DNA of 64,000 nt. Origin: Torymus aiolomorphi (Eukaryota; Arthropoda; Insecta; Hymenoptera; Torymidae). Location of the stretch: NCBI GenBank assembly GCA_036365515.1, contig CM070873.1, forward strand, positions 23,234,257-23,298,256, written 5' to 3'. The number at the start of each line of letters is the position of its first letter. Positions within the stretch are counted from its first letter, which is position 1. Made by a program: the position numbers and the translations under genes. Positions 12,408-22,758 of this stretch are shown in pieces. A model generated the notes under the pieces. The model saw only the letters and a program-made list of their open reading frames with translations, was not told the DNA's origin and searched no databases.

Positions 12408-13934
12408 CTATTTTTCATGAGCTACTATTGTTAAGCGTGGCTTCTGTAAAATACGTTCTATCTCCGGCCGAACTGAATTCTCTATAAAATTCATCATAGC
12501 TTCCAGGTTGAGATCGCAGTAATGATCAATAGAGGTAAAAAATCCCATTCTCTTCTTATTGTTTTCCTGAGCTTCCCTCAGTTTCATTTCCAGTTCGTCG
12601 ATCTCTTTCTTGTGCTTATCGGAACACTCTCTAATCTTCTCATCGTACTGTTTCTTTGAGATCAAGCCGAGTTTCTGCTCTACCGCGTAAATATGCTTCT
12701 TGATCTGGGCCCTGAAAGTGTGTAGCACCCTCTCGACGTAAAGGTTATATTCCCGACTCTCCTCTAAACCCAGCAGTTTATCGACAAACTGCATAAGCTC
12801 CGAGCAATGCACAAGATCATAAGCCGATATCTTGTTTTCGATACGTTGGTCCACCGTCTCCAAAAGATGCATTTTTCTGTGAAAGCTAGTACCCGACACC
12901 AACATCTTATCAATATTTTCCACAAGGACCAACAGCTTCGTTTTGCGAAGCTCTAGCTTGATTTTATCCACTTTGTCGTCAACCAACATCTGGCCCACAT
13001 CAGAGACCTTCTCCTCGAATACTTTGCTGGTGATTTCGATAAGCTCATTTAAGTCCGTCATTGAGAAAAGGCTCTCACGCGACCTAAACAAAAAGTTCTG
13101 CGAGCTTTCGGCGATGCTCGGACAGACCACGTCCCGCAAGACGTCCGAGCTGACGCTCTGGACATTGAGGATGGCCTGGGATACTCCATCATCGATTTCT
13201 GGACCAAGGGGTCCGACGTGCGCCATTCTGAAAAGCCCGATCTGCTGGGGATTGCGCACGAGATGTTCTAGCAGATCCTGGCTCTCGGACGAGATATTGA
13301 GCGTCGAGTTTTGTAATATCTTGTCATCTATTATCTCACAAATCAGCGACACATCGGCCGGACACGCGTTAATGGTATTCGGGACCTTTGTAAATGCTAC
13401 GACGATACTGGAAAAGCAATCGCGCATCTTTGTGTGCAGTAAGTTCTTCGCCGACTGGAGCAACGTCAGAAAAGAATTGACGCTGTCGCCGGTGATGTCG
13501 CTGACGTCAACTACGAGGACGATCTTGACGGAGCTTATTTTCTTAAATAGCTCGAAAATATAATAAGCATTGGTGATATCTTGAACGGCGCCGCGATTAT
13601 CTTGAAATCCAGGAGTGTCCCACAATACCAGATTTGGTAACAGTTTTGCATTGTCCCACCTGGTAGGTATGGTGGTTTTAGAGGTAACATCTCGACCTAT
13701 GCTGGGACCGTAGCTGCCGATTTTCTTGATGGAGACGGGTGAGAATCGCTTCAGGCACTCACCCTCGAGCTGACTGCCCAGCATGCAATTGATAACTGCG
13801 CTCTTACCAGATTTAGTAGTACCACTGAATATCACAATGTCCTCGGGGAGCGCCTTCGATGCCATCGTTACTGACGCCGTATTGAGGGCATTTTTTAGAA
13901 GACAGATTTCCTCTTTGTTCTGGTCGTGAGCCAT
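12408..13934 (-). CDS. P-loop GTPase, AIG1/GIMAP-like (TRAFAC class)
   Basis: A 508-residue protein in one coding exon. The Walker A/G1 motif is GTTKSGKSA at residues 38-46, and the G3 motif is WDTPGF at 105-110. The usual G4 (N/T)KxD appears only as FTKVPN near 181-186, so guanine specificity may be relaxed. A Gln/Lys/Glu-rich segment around 415-465 is predicted to form a coiled coil. This layout is like AIG1/GIMAP and septin-related GTPases, which typically assemble on membranes; function here is unknown. The ATG at 13934 is preceded in frame by TAG four codons upstream. A good acceptor (TTTTTTAG) lies 9 nt before the ATG, so a 5' UTR intron is plausible. Base composition is far GC-richer than the flanks, consistent with a gene under selection. 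It could also be a dynamin-like GTPase, but no dynamin domains are evident. Confidence 0.88.
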   Translation of the reverse strand: MAHDQNKEEICLLKNALNTASVTMASKALPEDIVIFSGTTKSGKSAVINCMLGSQLEGECLKRFSPVSIKKIGSYGPSIGRDVTSKTTIPTRWDNAKLLPNLVLWDTPGFQDNRGAVQDITNAYYIFELFKKISSVKIVLVVDVSDITGDSVNSFLTLLQSAKNLLHTKMRDCFSSIVVAFTKVPNTINACPADVSLICEIIDDKILQNSTLNISSESQDLLEHLVRNPQQIGLFRMAHVGPLGPEIDDGVSQAILNVQSVSSDVLRDVVCPSIAESSQNFLFRSRESLFSMTDLNELIEITSKVFEEKVSDVGQMLVDDKVDKIKLELRKTKLLVLVENIDKMLVSGTSFHRKMHLLETVDQRIENKISAYDLVHCSELMQFVDKLLGLEESREYNLYVERVLHTFRAQIKKHIYAVEQKLGLISKKQYDEKIRECSDKHKKEIDELEMKLREAQENNKKRMGFFTSIDHYCDLNLEAMMNFIENSVRPEIERILQKPRLTIVAHEK

Positions 13935-14475
13935 ATTGGTAAACTAAAAAATGGTTATAATTATTATATAAGTGGGGATTGAATAGTAATATATTGTTAA
14001 AAGGTGAGTTCTCCATAATTTTACTTTACCGTTGAGTTGAACGTCTACCTATGTGTAATTCTTCCGAAATTTTCGCTTTATCTGGTCATAAAAACGACAA
14101 AAAAAATTTTTGAGGCACACTTCTACAATAAGCTTTTTCTTGTTCTATATACCAAACGATATACAAAAAAACTTTAGAATACAGGAAAACGGACTTGTGA
14201 CACAGTTTTAAACGCATATCAATTTTTCTTATGGAAATTTAACACGGAAAAAATAAACCAAAAGTAGTCACTGATGATTAACCAATAGCAAGCTATTAAA
14301 GGTGCGAACAAATTTCCACAAGAAGCGATTGAAGTAGAAGAATAGAGCTTTAATTTAAGCTAAAGATCGTTAAAATTGGTCGCTTCTATAAGCAAAGTTA
14401 CGTGCATTTCAAAATCGCGAAAAATTACAAAAATAAGCGATTTTTAGCAAATTTACGTAATTCTTAAGATCTTCG
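13935..14475. other. Upstream region of the GTPase gene
   Basis: AT-rich. The stretch next to the start codon (about 13945-13960) looks like the 3' end of a 5' UTR intron on the minus strand. No TATA box or initiator could be assigned. Confidence 0.35.
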
Positions 14476-15642
14476 CCCACATAGCATGAAAGCTTCCTGG
14501 AAGTTTTATGAAAGCTTCCAAGAAAGATTCGGAATCTTACAGGACGCTTACATGGAAGATTCCTGAAAGCTCAAAATGTCCGCCCTTTTTTCTCACAAAA
14601 AGCTTTCAGGAAAGATTCTATTAATCTTCCCAGAAAGCTTTCCAGGATCTTTCATCAAACTTTTAAAAGAGTAACTGGAAGCTTTGTGAAAAATTTGTCA
14701 ATCTTTCTGGAAGCTTTCTTGAAAGAATACGGTAAGTTTACAGAGAATCTTTGAGGAAGACTTTAGTAAGATAGCTGTAAATATCTTTGTAAGGTTTTTG
14801 ATAGTTTTATTTAAATCTTTCAGAAAGCTTACATGGAAGATTCCTGAAAGCTCAAAATGTCCGCCCTTTTTTCTCACAAATAGCTTTCAGGAAAGATTCT
14901 ATTAATCTTCCCAGAAAGCTTTCCGGGATCTTTCATCAAACTTTTAAAAGAGTAACTGGTAGCTTTGTGAAAGATTTGTCAATCTTTATGGAAGCTTTCT
15001 TGAAAGAATACGGTAAGTTTACAGAGAATCTTTCAGCAAGACTTTAGTAAGGTAGCTGTAAAGATCCTTGTAAGGTTTTTGATAGATTTATTGAAATCTT
15101 TCAGAAAGCTTACATGAAAGATTCCTGTAAGCTTAAAATTCCGCCCAATTCTTTCTCGAAAGAATACGGTAAGTTTACAGGAAATCTTCCAATAAGACTT
15201 TAGTAAGGTAGCTGTAAAGATCCTTGTAAGGTTTTTGATAGATTTATTGAAATCTTTCAGAAAGCTTACATAAAAGATTCCTGTAAGCTTAAAATTCTGC
15301 CCAATTTACTGGCAAATGCTTTAAAAAAAAATCTATTAATATTTCCGGAAAACTTTCCAGGACCTTTCATCAAGTTTTTAAAAGAGTAACTGGAAGCTTT
15401 GTGAAAGATTTGTCAATCTTTCAGAAAGATTCTACGAAACATTCTAGTAATCTTTCAAGAAACCTTTCACGAACCTTTTTTCAAGTTCTTGAAAGATTAC
15501 TTTGGAACTTAAAGCCATACATATTACATACAATACTCTAAAGTATAACTATTACAATTCTCGCATATTATTTAGAATTTATTACTATATTAATCGCAAT
15601 TTTTTCATCGCAGAAAAAATTTTACATAAAATTTGTTTACTT

Positions 15643-15715
15643 AACCGGGAATCGAACCTACAACCCTTGGGTTACTACGCACGCATGCTATCCGTTACGC
15701 TATCGCTCGCTTGAA
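15643..15715 (-). other. tRNA-like module (degenerate)
   Basis: On the minus strand a D-arm/A-box-like stretch (ATAGCGTAACGGATAGC) is followed 36 nt later by a B box GGTTCGATTCC. The T stem does not pair well and the acceptor stem is not recognisable, so this is a tRNA-derived or mimic module rather than a working tRNA gene. Confidence 0.5.
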
Positions 15716-16922
15716 GGAGTTGGAACATTTTCATCCAAATAAGGTGCACTATCTACGATTATTTAATTGTTATTAAATAATATCATACATACATACCTAA
15801 CATACATGTTATTATTTCGATTATTCATCTAAAATATTAATGGCTTTAAAATGGCCATGTAAAATACCGAAACGATACCTACCTTACCGGCACCTAAGTT
15901 TTATTTTTTTTATCGTATTTAAACAAAAATTTCAGAGAAAAGCGCTCTTTTACGGAAATCCAACGCTTTTTCCTAAAGTTTGTGTTTAGATGTAATAAAA
16001 AAAATAAAATTTTGGTGCCGATAAGCTAGGGATCTACGTTTGTGTTGAACATGGCCTCAAAGTTAAAACGGTATTATAAAATCAAGTTTCAATTAAAACA
16101 TTATAAAATCAATTATAAATGTATTAAAATATTATCAAATTTACTTTATTTAAATTTGCTTATATTCTATATATGTTTAATATAAATGGATAAAGAAATT
16201 TTTCAATTCATTAAAAAAGCATAATTTTGTTCTAAGTTGATGAAATCTTCAAATCTATATTTTCAACTCAAAAATAACTTCAAAATAGTCTCAAAAGAGA
16301 TGAAAAGAGAGGGGATTAAACATATTACAAGAATATGTGTTTATATTAGATGCATCTTTAAGATGAAATGGCGAAAAAGTTATTTACAATTCATATAACT
16401 ATTATGTATTTAGAAAAAGTTGTTACTTTTTCAAATCACATTTTTAAGACCAAAATAACTCGTGAGTAGTTATAAATACATAATTTATAATGAAATTAAC
16501 TGTACTTTAAGAATATCGGTATCCATTTTCTATACCTGAAGAACCAATTAAAAAGAAAATTATTTCTGAAACAAAAAATTTTGGCAAAATTGTTATTTTA
16601 TCAAAATAAGACCTTATTGTCATTCATTTGACTCCAAAATTTAATCAGTTCTGAGTTAAGACATACGTAAGATGCATGCAAAAGTTCAGCTCATTACGTC
16701 TATCCGTTCAAGAGTTATGCCGGGGACAAAATTTCGTTTCATAAATTCATACATACATACATTTTTTTAAAACCTATTATTCTGACTCAGAAACCTCAAA
16801 AACATAGAAATTCATCAAAATCTCTGTTTTGAACATTTTCACTATTACAACGCTTTCTCTTTGAGAAATAAATATAGTGTCAATAGGGAGAAATAAAATT
16901 CGTATACTGAATATATTTTAAC

Positions 16923-17290
16923 ACTCCGTGCGCAAAGCTCGACTTCGCACACGCTCAAATAAAAAAGCATATGCTAAATCAAGCTTTGTACACGTCGTAT
17001 ACAAAAATACGGTTCGATACGCGAGCGAGAAGGTGATTTTAACCTTGTGTGACCTTTTCACCCTAGCTTCGCTCAGGTACAAACGTCCACACTAGGATAA
17101 AATCACTTTGACGCACTAGCATCGAAATTTATCTGTATTATTTTGACTCTCCGTGCGCAAAGCGCGATTTCGCGCACGCTTGTTTTTTGAATGAAAAAGC
17201 ATACGCTAAATCAAGCTTTGTACACATCGTGTCAAAAGATACTGTTCGATACACAAGCGAAAAGGTGCACGCGTTAGTATCAAACTGTAC
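16923..17290. repeat. GC-richer interspersed repeat, two tandem partial copies
   Basis: CTCCGTGCGCAAAGC occurs at 16924 and 17151, each followed by GCTAAATCAAGCTTTGTACAC and a CGATAC-containing block. Related copies are at about 24420-24545 and 36425-36558. The latter shows that the unit is palindromic. Confidence 0.6.
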
Positions 17291-20200
17291 TATTTCTAAA
17301 CAAAGAAAATATTAACTTTAATTATTAATTTTAAACATTCATTTGGAAAAACACGTCTTCCTTTTATGCAAATACAATACTCAGAATTCATTTGGCAATT
17401 CTTATGAGAGTACTATTATGAGAGATAATTGTTGAAAAATTGGATCAAAATGACAAAAATGCAGATTCCTACTTATCAACATTAAAACTATTTTAATTAA
17501 AAAGTTTTTAAACAGTTTTTTGGAAAACCACAATTTTAACGCCCTCCTTATATTTAAATACTATACATAGAATTATTTTATAGCCATTCTATTATAATTT
17601 TGATAAAGTATACTCGTTGGAAGATGATGTCGGTATCCAATATCTCCTTAAAGCATTCATTTTTGGAATATTTTATTAAGGGTTCCCGAAATCTTTCTAA
17701 AGCTTTCATGAAATGTTGCTCAGTTGCATAGGTGGAATTTTTTGTTATTCCATTAAACTTACGGCAAGCTTTCGCGGAACCTTACCAGAATATGTTACGG
17801 TTCCAGTAATCTTTGACTTATTGTTATTGCAATCTTTTATGAAAGGTTCTATTTATGTTGAGAAGAATCTTCCGTGGGGGTATTCATAAATCTTTTTTAA
17901 AAGTTTTTCGGAAGATTTGCAATGAATGTTATAGTTCGATCTTTCACTAAGCTTACTGTAACCCTTCTGGTTACCTTTCATGATAGATTCCAGTATTCAT
18001 GAATCTTTCTCAAAAATTTTTCAGAAGATTTGCAATTTATGTTCCAGTTTGTCTTTCAGTAAGCTTACTGTTACCTTTCTAGTTATCTTCCATGAAAAAT
18101 TCAAGTATCTATTATTAGAATGTTTCATGGAAGATTCTGGAAACCTTTCAAAAGCTTTCATGGAATGTTACTGAATCGCACATTTGGAATTTTTTTGGCT
18201 GGTTCCACAAAACTTACGGGAAGCTTTCATGAACATTGCAAGGGAATGCGACTGAGGAGTTTCGCCGGAACCTTCCATTAGGCTTTTCCATTATTTTTCG
18301 GTAATCATGCTAACTGCAATCTTTCATGTAAGATTTTATTGATGTTTAGTAGAATCTTCCCTGAAAGTATTCAGTAATCTCTTTCAAAAGGCTTTTGGAA
18401 GATTTTCAATCAATTTTCCAGTTTAATCTTTCAGTAAGCTTACTGTAACCTTTCTAGTTATCTTTCATGAAAGATTCCAGTATCAATTCTGAGAATGTTT
18501 CATGTAAGGTTCCGGAACCCTTTCAAAAGTTTTCATTGTATATGGTCGAGTCTTATAGTTCGAATCTTTTTTATTGATTCCGTTAAACTTACGCGAAGCT
18601 TCCGTGTAACATTGCAAGGTCACGGTACTGGAAAGTTTTGCCGGAACCTTCCATTAAGCATATCGCATTATTTTTCGCTAATCTTTTATCCATGCTTACT
18701 GCAATCTTTCATAAAAGTTTCCATTTATGATCAGTGCAATCTTCCCTGCAACGATTTTGAAATCTGTTTTGCAATCTTACCGTAAGCTTTCAACAAAGAT
18801 AAAAATGTAATCATCTCAAAACCTTACTGTAATATTGTTATTTTCTTTCGTAAAAAATTCCTGTAATCTTTTGTTCATGCTTCCTGTAATCTTTCATGAA
18901 AGGTTCTGTTTAGGTTTAGTGGAATCTTTCCTGCAAGGATTTTGTAATCTGTTTTGCAAGCTTAGCGTAAGCTTTCAACAAAGATAACAATGTAATCTTT
19001 CCAAAAGCTTACTGTAATATTGTTATTTCTTTTCGTGAAAGATTCGTGTATTGATTCATGGAATATTTCATGTAAAATTCCCGTAAGCTTACCAGAAGCT
19101 TACATGTAATATTCGTCGATTGGTCATTTGTAATCTTGATTGGAATATTGCTTTAACCTTTCTGAACGCATACAAGAAACCTTAAAATGTAATCTTTCTG
19201 ATTGTTTCAGTTAACTTTTTAAAAGATTAAGGAAAGCTTCAGCTGGAATATTTCTTGAACCTTTCTTTGGGAAGCTTTCATGCTATGTGGGTAGGAATGT
19301 TACGGATTCGCATGGTTGAAATTTTTTCGGTTGGTTCTCTGAAACCTACGGGAAGCTTTCGTGGAGCATTGCAAGGTAACGCTATTGGTAAGTTTTGCCG
19401 GAACCTTCCTTTAAGGTCTTTGCATTATTTTTCGGTAATCTTTCATTCATGCTTACTGACACCTTTCATAAAAGGTTCTATGTTCAGTGGAATCTTTACT
19501 GCAAGGATTTGGGAATCTCCTTTGCAATCTTAGCGTAAGCTTTCAACAAAGATAACGGTGTAATCTTCCCAAAAGCTTGCCGTAATATTTTTGATTCCTT
19601 TCGTGAAGGATTCCTGGATTGATCCCTGCAAGGTCTTGGGAATCTCTTTTGCAATCTTAGCGTAAGCTTTCAACAAAAATAACAGTGTAATCTTTCTAAA
19701 AACTTACTGTAATATTGCTGTTTCCTTTCGTAAAAGATTCCTGATTTGATTCCTGAAATATTTCACGTAAGATTCCCGTAGGCTTTCCAGAAGCTTACGT
19801 GTAATATTCGTCGAAAGGACATTTGGCAATCTTGATTGTAATATTGCTTTAACCTTCCGGGAAGCTTACAAGAAAGCTTACAATGAAATCTATCTGAAAG
19901 TTTCAGTTATCTTTTAGAAAGGTTGAGGAAAGCTTCCATTGGAATATTTCTTGAATCTTTTACTGGGAAGCTTTCATGCTATGTGCGGGAAGATTTCAGT
20001 ATCGATTCTTAGAATTTTTCATGGTGGGTGTCAGCAAGCTTTCAAAAACATTAATGGAATGTTACGGGATCTCATAGTTGGAATTTTTTGGTTGGTTTCC
20101 GAAGATGTACGAGAAGCTTTCGTAGAACATTGCAAGGTAATGCTACTGGAATGTTTCGCGGGAACCTTCCATTAAGTTTTTCGCATTATTTTTCGGTAAT

Positions 20201-20887
20201 GTTGCATTCATGCTTATTGCAATCTTTCATGAAAGGTTCCATTTATGTTTAGTGCAATCTTTCCTGAAAGTATTCATCAATCTTTTTCAAAAGTTTTTCG
20301 GAAGATTTGCAAGAAATGTACCAGTTCAATCTTTCAGTAAGCTTACTTTAACCTTTCTAGTTATCTTTCATGAAAAATTCCAGTATCGATTCTTAGAATG
20401 GTTCATGGTCGATGTTGGCAACCTTTCAAAAACTTTCATGGAATGTTACGGAATCGCATAGTTGGAATTTTTTGCGGTTGGTTCGCTTAAACTTACGGGA
20501 AGCTTTTGTGGAACATTGGAAGTTAACGCTACTGGAATGTTTCGCGGGAACCTTCCATTAAGTTTTTCGCATTATTTTTCGATAATATTGCATTCATGCT
20601 TATTGCAATCTTTCATGAAAGGTTCTATTTATGTTTAGTGGAATTTTTCCTGCAAGTATTTGGGAATCTCTTTGGTAATCTTAGCTGAATCTTTCAAGAA
20701 AGATAACAGTGTAATCTTTCCGAAAGCTTACCGTAATATTGTTGTTTCCTTTTGTGAACGATTCCTGTATTGATACCTGCAAGGATTTGCGAATCTCTTT
20801 TGCAATCTTACAGTAAGCTTTCAACAAAGGTAACAGTCTAATCTGCCCAAAAGCTTACTGTAATATTGTAGTTTCATTTCGTGAAAG

Positions 20888-22029
20888 ATTCCTGTATCAA
20901 TCCCTGCAAGGATTTGGTAATCTTTTCTGCAATCTTAGCGTAAGCTTTCAACAAAGACAACAGTATAATCTTCCCAAAAGCTTACTGTAATATTGCTGTT
21001 TCCTTTTTTGAAAGATTCCTGTATTGATCCCTGCAAGGATTTGGGAAGCTCTTTTTCAATCTTAGCGTAAGCTTTCAACAAAGATAACAGAGTAATATTC
21101 CCAAAAGCATACTGTAATATTTCCTTTTCCTTTCGTGAAAGATTCCTGTATTGATCTCTGCAAGGATTTGGGAATCTCTTTGGTAATCTTAGCGTAAGCT
21201 TTCAAAAAAGATAACAGTGTAATATTTCTAAAAGCTTACCGTAATATTGCTGTTTCCTTTTGTGAACGATTCCTGTATTGATCCCTGCAAGGATTTGGTA
21301 ATCTTTTCTGCAATCTTAGTGTAAGCTTTCAACAAAGATAACATATAATCTTCCCAAAAGCTTACTGTAATATTGCTGTTTCCTTTTTTGAAAGATTCCT
21401 GTATTGATCCCTGCAAGGATTTGGGAAGCTCTTTTTCAATCTTAGCGTTAGCTTTCAACAAAGATAACAGTGTAATATTCCCAAAAGCTTACTGTAATAT
21501 TGCATTTTCCTTTCGTGAAAGATTCCTGTATTGATCCCTGCAAGGATTTGGGAATCTCTTTGGTAATCTTAGCGTAAGCTTTCAAAAAAGATAACAGTGT
21601 AATCTTTCTAAAAGTTTACCGTAATATTGCTGTTTCCTTTCGTGAAAGATTCCTGTATTGATCCCTGCAAGGATTTGGTAATATTTTCTGCAATCTTAGC
21701 GTAAGCTTTCAACAAAGATAACAGTATAATCTTCCCAAAAGCTTACTGTAATATTGCTGTTTCCTTTTTGGAAAGATTCCTGTATTGATCCCTGCAAGGA
21801 TTTGGGAAGCTCTTTTTCAATCTTAGCGTTAGCTTTCAACAAAGATAACAGTGTAATATTCCCAAAAGCTTACTGTAATATTGCATTTTCCTTTCGTGAA
21901 AGATTCCTGTATTGATCCCTGCAAGGATTTGGGAATCTCTTTGGTAATCTTAGCGTAAGCTTTCAAAAAAGATAACAGTGTAATCTTTCTAAAAGCTTAC
22001 TGTAATATTGCGGTTTCCTTTCGTGAATG
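20888..22029 (+). repeat. Higher-order tandem array: 3 x (127+127+127) bp
   Basis: ATTCCTGTAT recurs at 20888, 21015, 21142, 21269, 21395, 21522, 21649, 21776 and 21903, a 126-127-bp monomer. Three monomer types alternate in strict order (marked by GGTAATCTTTTCTGC, GGGAAGCTCTTTTTC and GGGAATCTCTTTGGT), giving three 380-381-bp higher-order units. A more diverged monomer precedes at 20761 and the array ends at 22030. Confidence 0.88.
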
Positions 22030-22312
22030 ATTCCTGTATTGATTCTTGGAATATTTCACGTAAGATTCCCGTAAGCTTTCTAGAAGCTTTCATGTAATAT
22101 TCGTCGAAAGGACATTTGGCAATCTTGATTGTAATATTGCTTTAACCTTCCGGGAAGCTTACAAGAAACCTTACAATGGAATCTATCTGAAAGTTTCAGT
22201 TATCTTTTAAAAAGGTAGATGAAAGCTTCCATTGGAATATTTCGTGAATCTTTCACTGGGAAGCTTTCATGCTATGTGGGTGGTGTATGATTCACTACAC
22301 CCTCAATAAAAA

Positions 22313-22354
22313 TTTTTTTTACTATCACAAAGCTTCCTCTATGAGGAAGCAAAA
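22313..22354 (+). repeat. Hairpin-ended repeat, copy 3 (3' end only)
   Basis: TTTTACTATCACAAA, a perfect 8-bp hairpin (22332-22350, loop TAT) and AAAA match the 3' ends at 9170 and 10456. Nothing upstream is shared beyond about 22313, so it is truncated almost to its tail. Confidence 0.6.
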
Positions 22355-22542
22355 TGATCAACAAATGACTTTTTAATACATAATACTATATTACAGTTCG
22401 GTTACTCAAAAATATAAAATTAAGGTAACGTACGAAATAATTAAAACATTAATAATTAAATTAAAAAAAAATATTTAATTTAAAATAAAAAATATAAATA
22501 CATGTATAAAAATTAATAACTAAGTAAAATATAATATTATTA

Positions 22543-22758
22543 TTGGTCCCCCAAAAAGTTTTAATTTTATTACCACCTATAGATGATTTTGTGCCGAACT
22601 GCCAATGTAAAGCATGCATCAAAAACTCATGTTGTTGTGTTCGAGTAGCAATTCCATGCTGTTCCTTCTGTTTTTGTCAGAAAAATGAAACTTGTAAAAA
22701 AAATTTGAATAATATTATATTTTACTTAGTTATTAATTTTTATTTATATTTAAATTAA
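22543..22758 (+). pseudogene. Cys-rich fragment, CXC-like motif
   Basis: A 71-codon frame without a clear ATG (opens with TTG). After FVPN it has CQCKACIKNSCCC, then a valine/proline stretch with IPCCSFCFCQ, then TCKKNLNN. The CxCxxC...CxC...IPC..xCxC...C pattern is like the cysteine-rich CXC-type tails found on some insect transposon proteins and on tesmin/TSO1-like factors. No upstream domain is attached, and the surroundings are AT-rich transposon debris, so it is most likely the C-terminus of a decayed element protein. Not identified further. Confidence 0.4.

Larger units (their letters stand above)
14476..22280. mobile_element. 7.8-kb repeat-built TIR element
   Basis: The left terminus (14476-14497, CCCACATAGCATGAAAGC...) is a perfect 22-bp inverse of the right terminus (22259-22280). 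The immediate flanks are CG and TG, compatible with a 2-bp duplication changed by CpG decay. The interior is built from hundreds of AAGCTT-centred words (GAAAGCTTNC, AAGCTTAC) in both arms, in opposite overall orientation. Internal copies of the right terminus occur near 19269-19290 and 19967-19988. A block of other sequence (about 15720-17640) is inserted or retained in the middle. No transposase was seen. Confidence 0.7.

Noticed and set aside
12943..13563. 206-codon plus-strand frame
   Set aside because: Shadow of the GTPase gene on the other strand; no motif.
20888..22029. CRISPR-like array
   Set aside because: The 127-bp units are continuous and similar throughout, with no unique spacers; the genome is eukaryotic.
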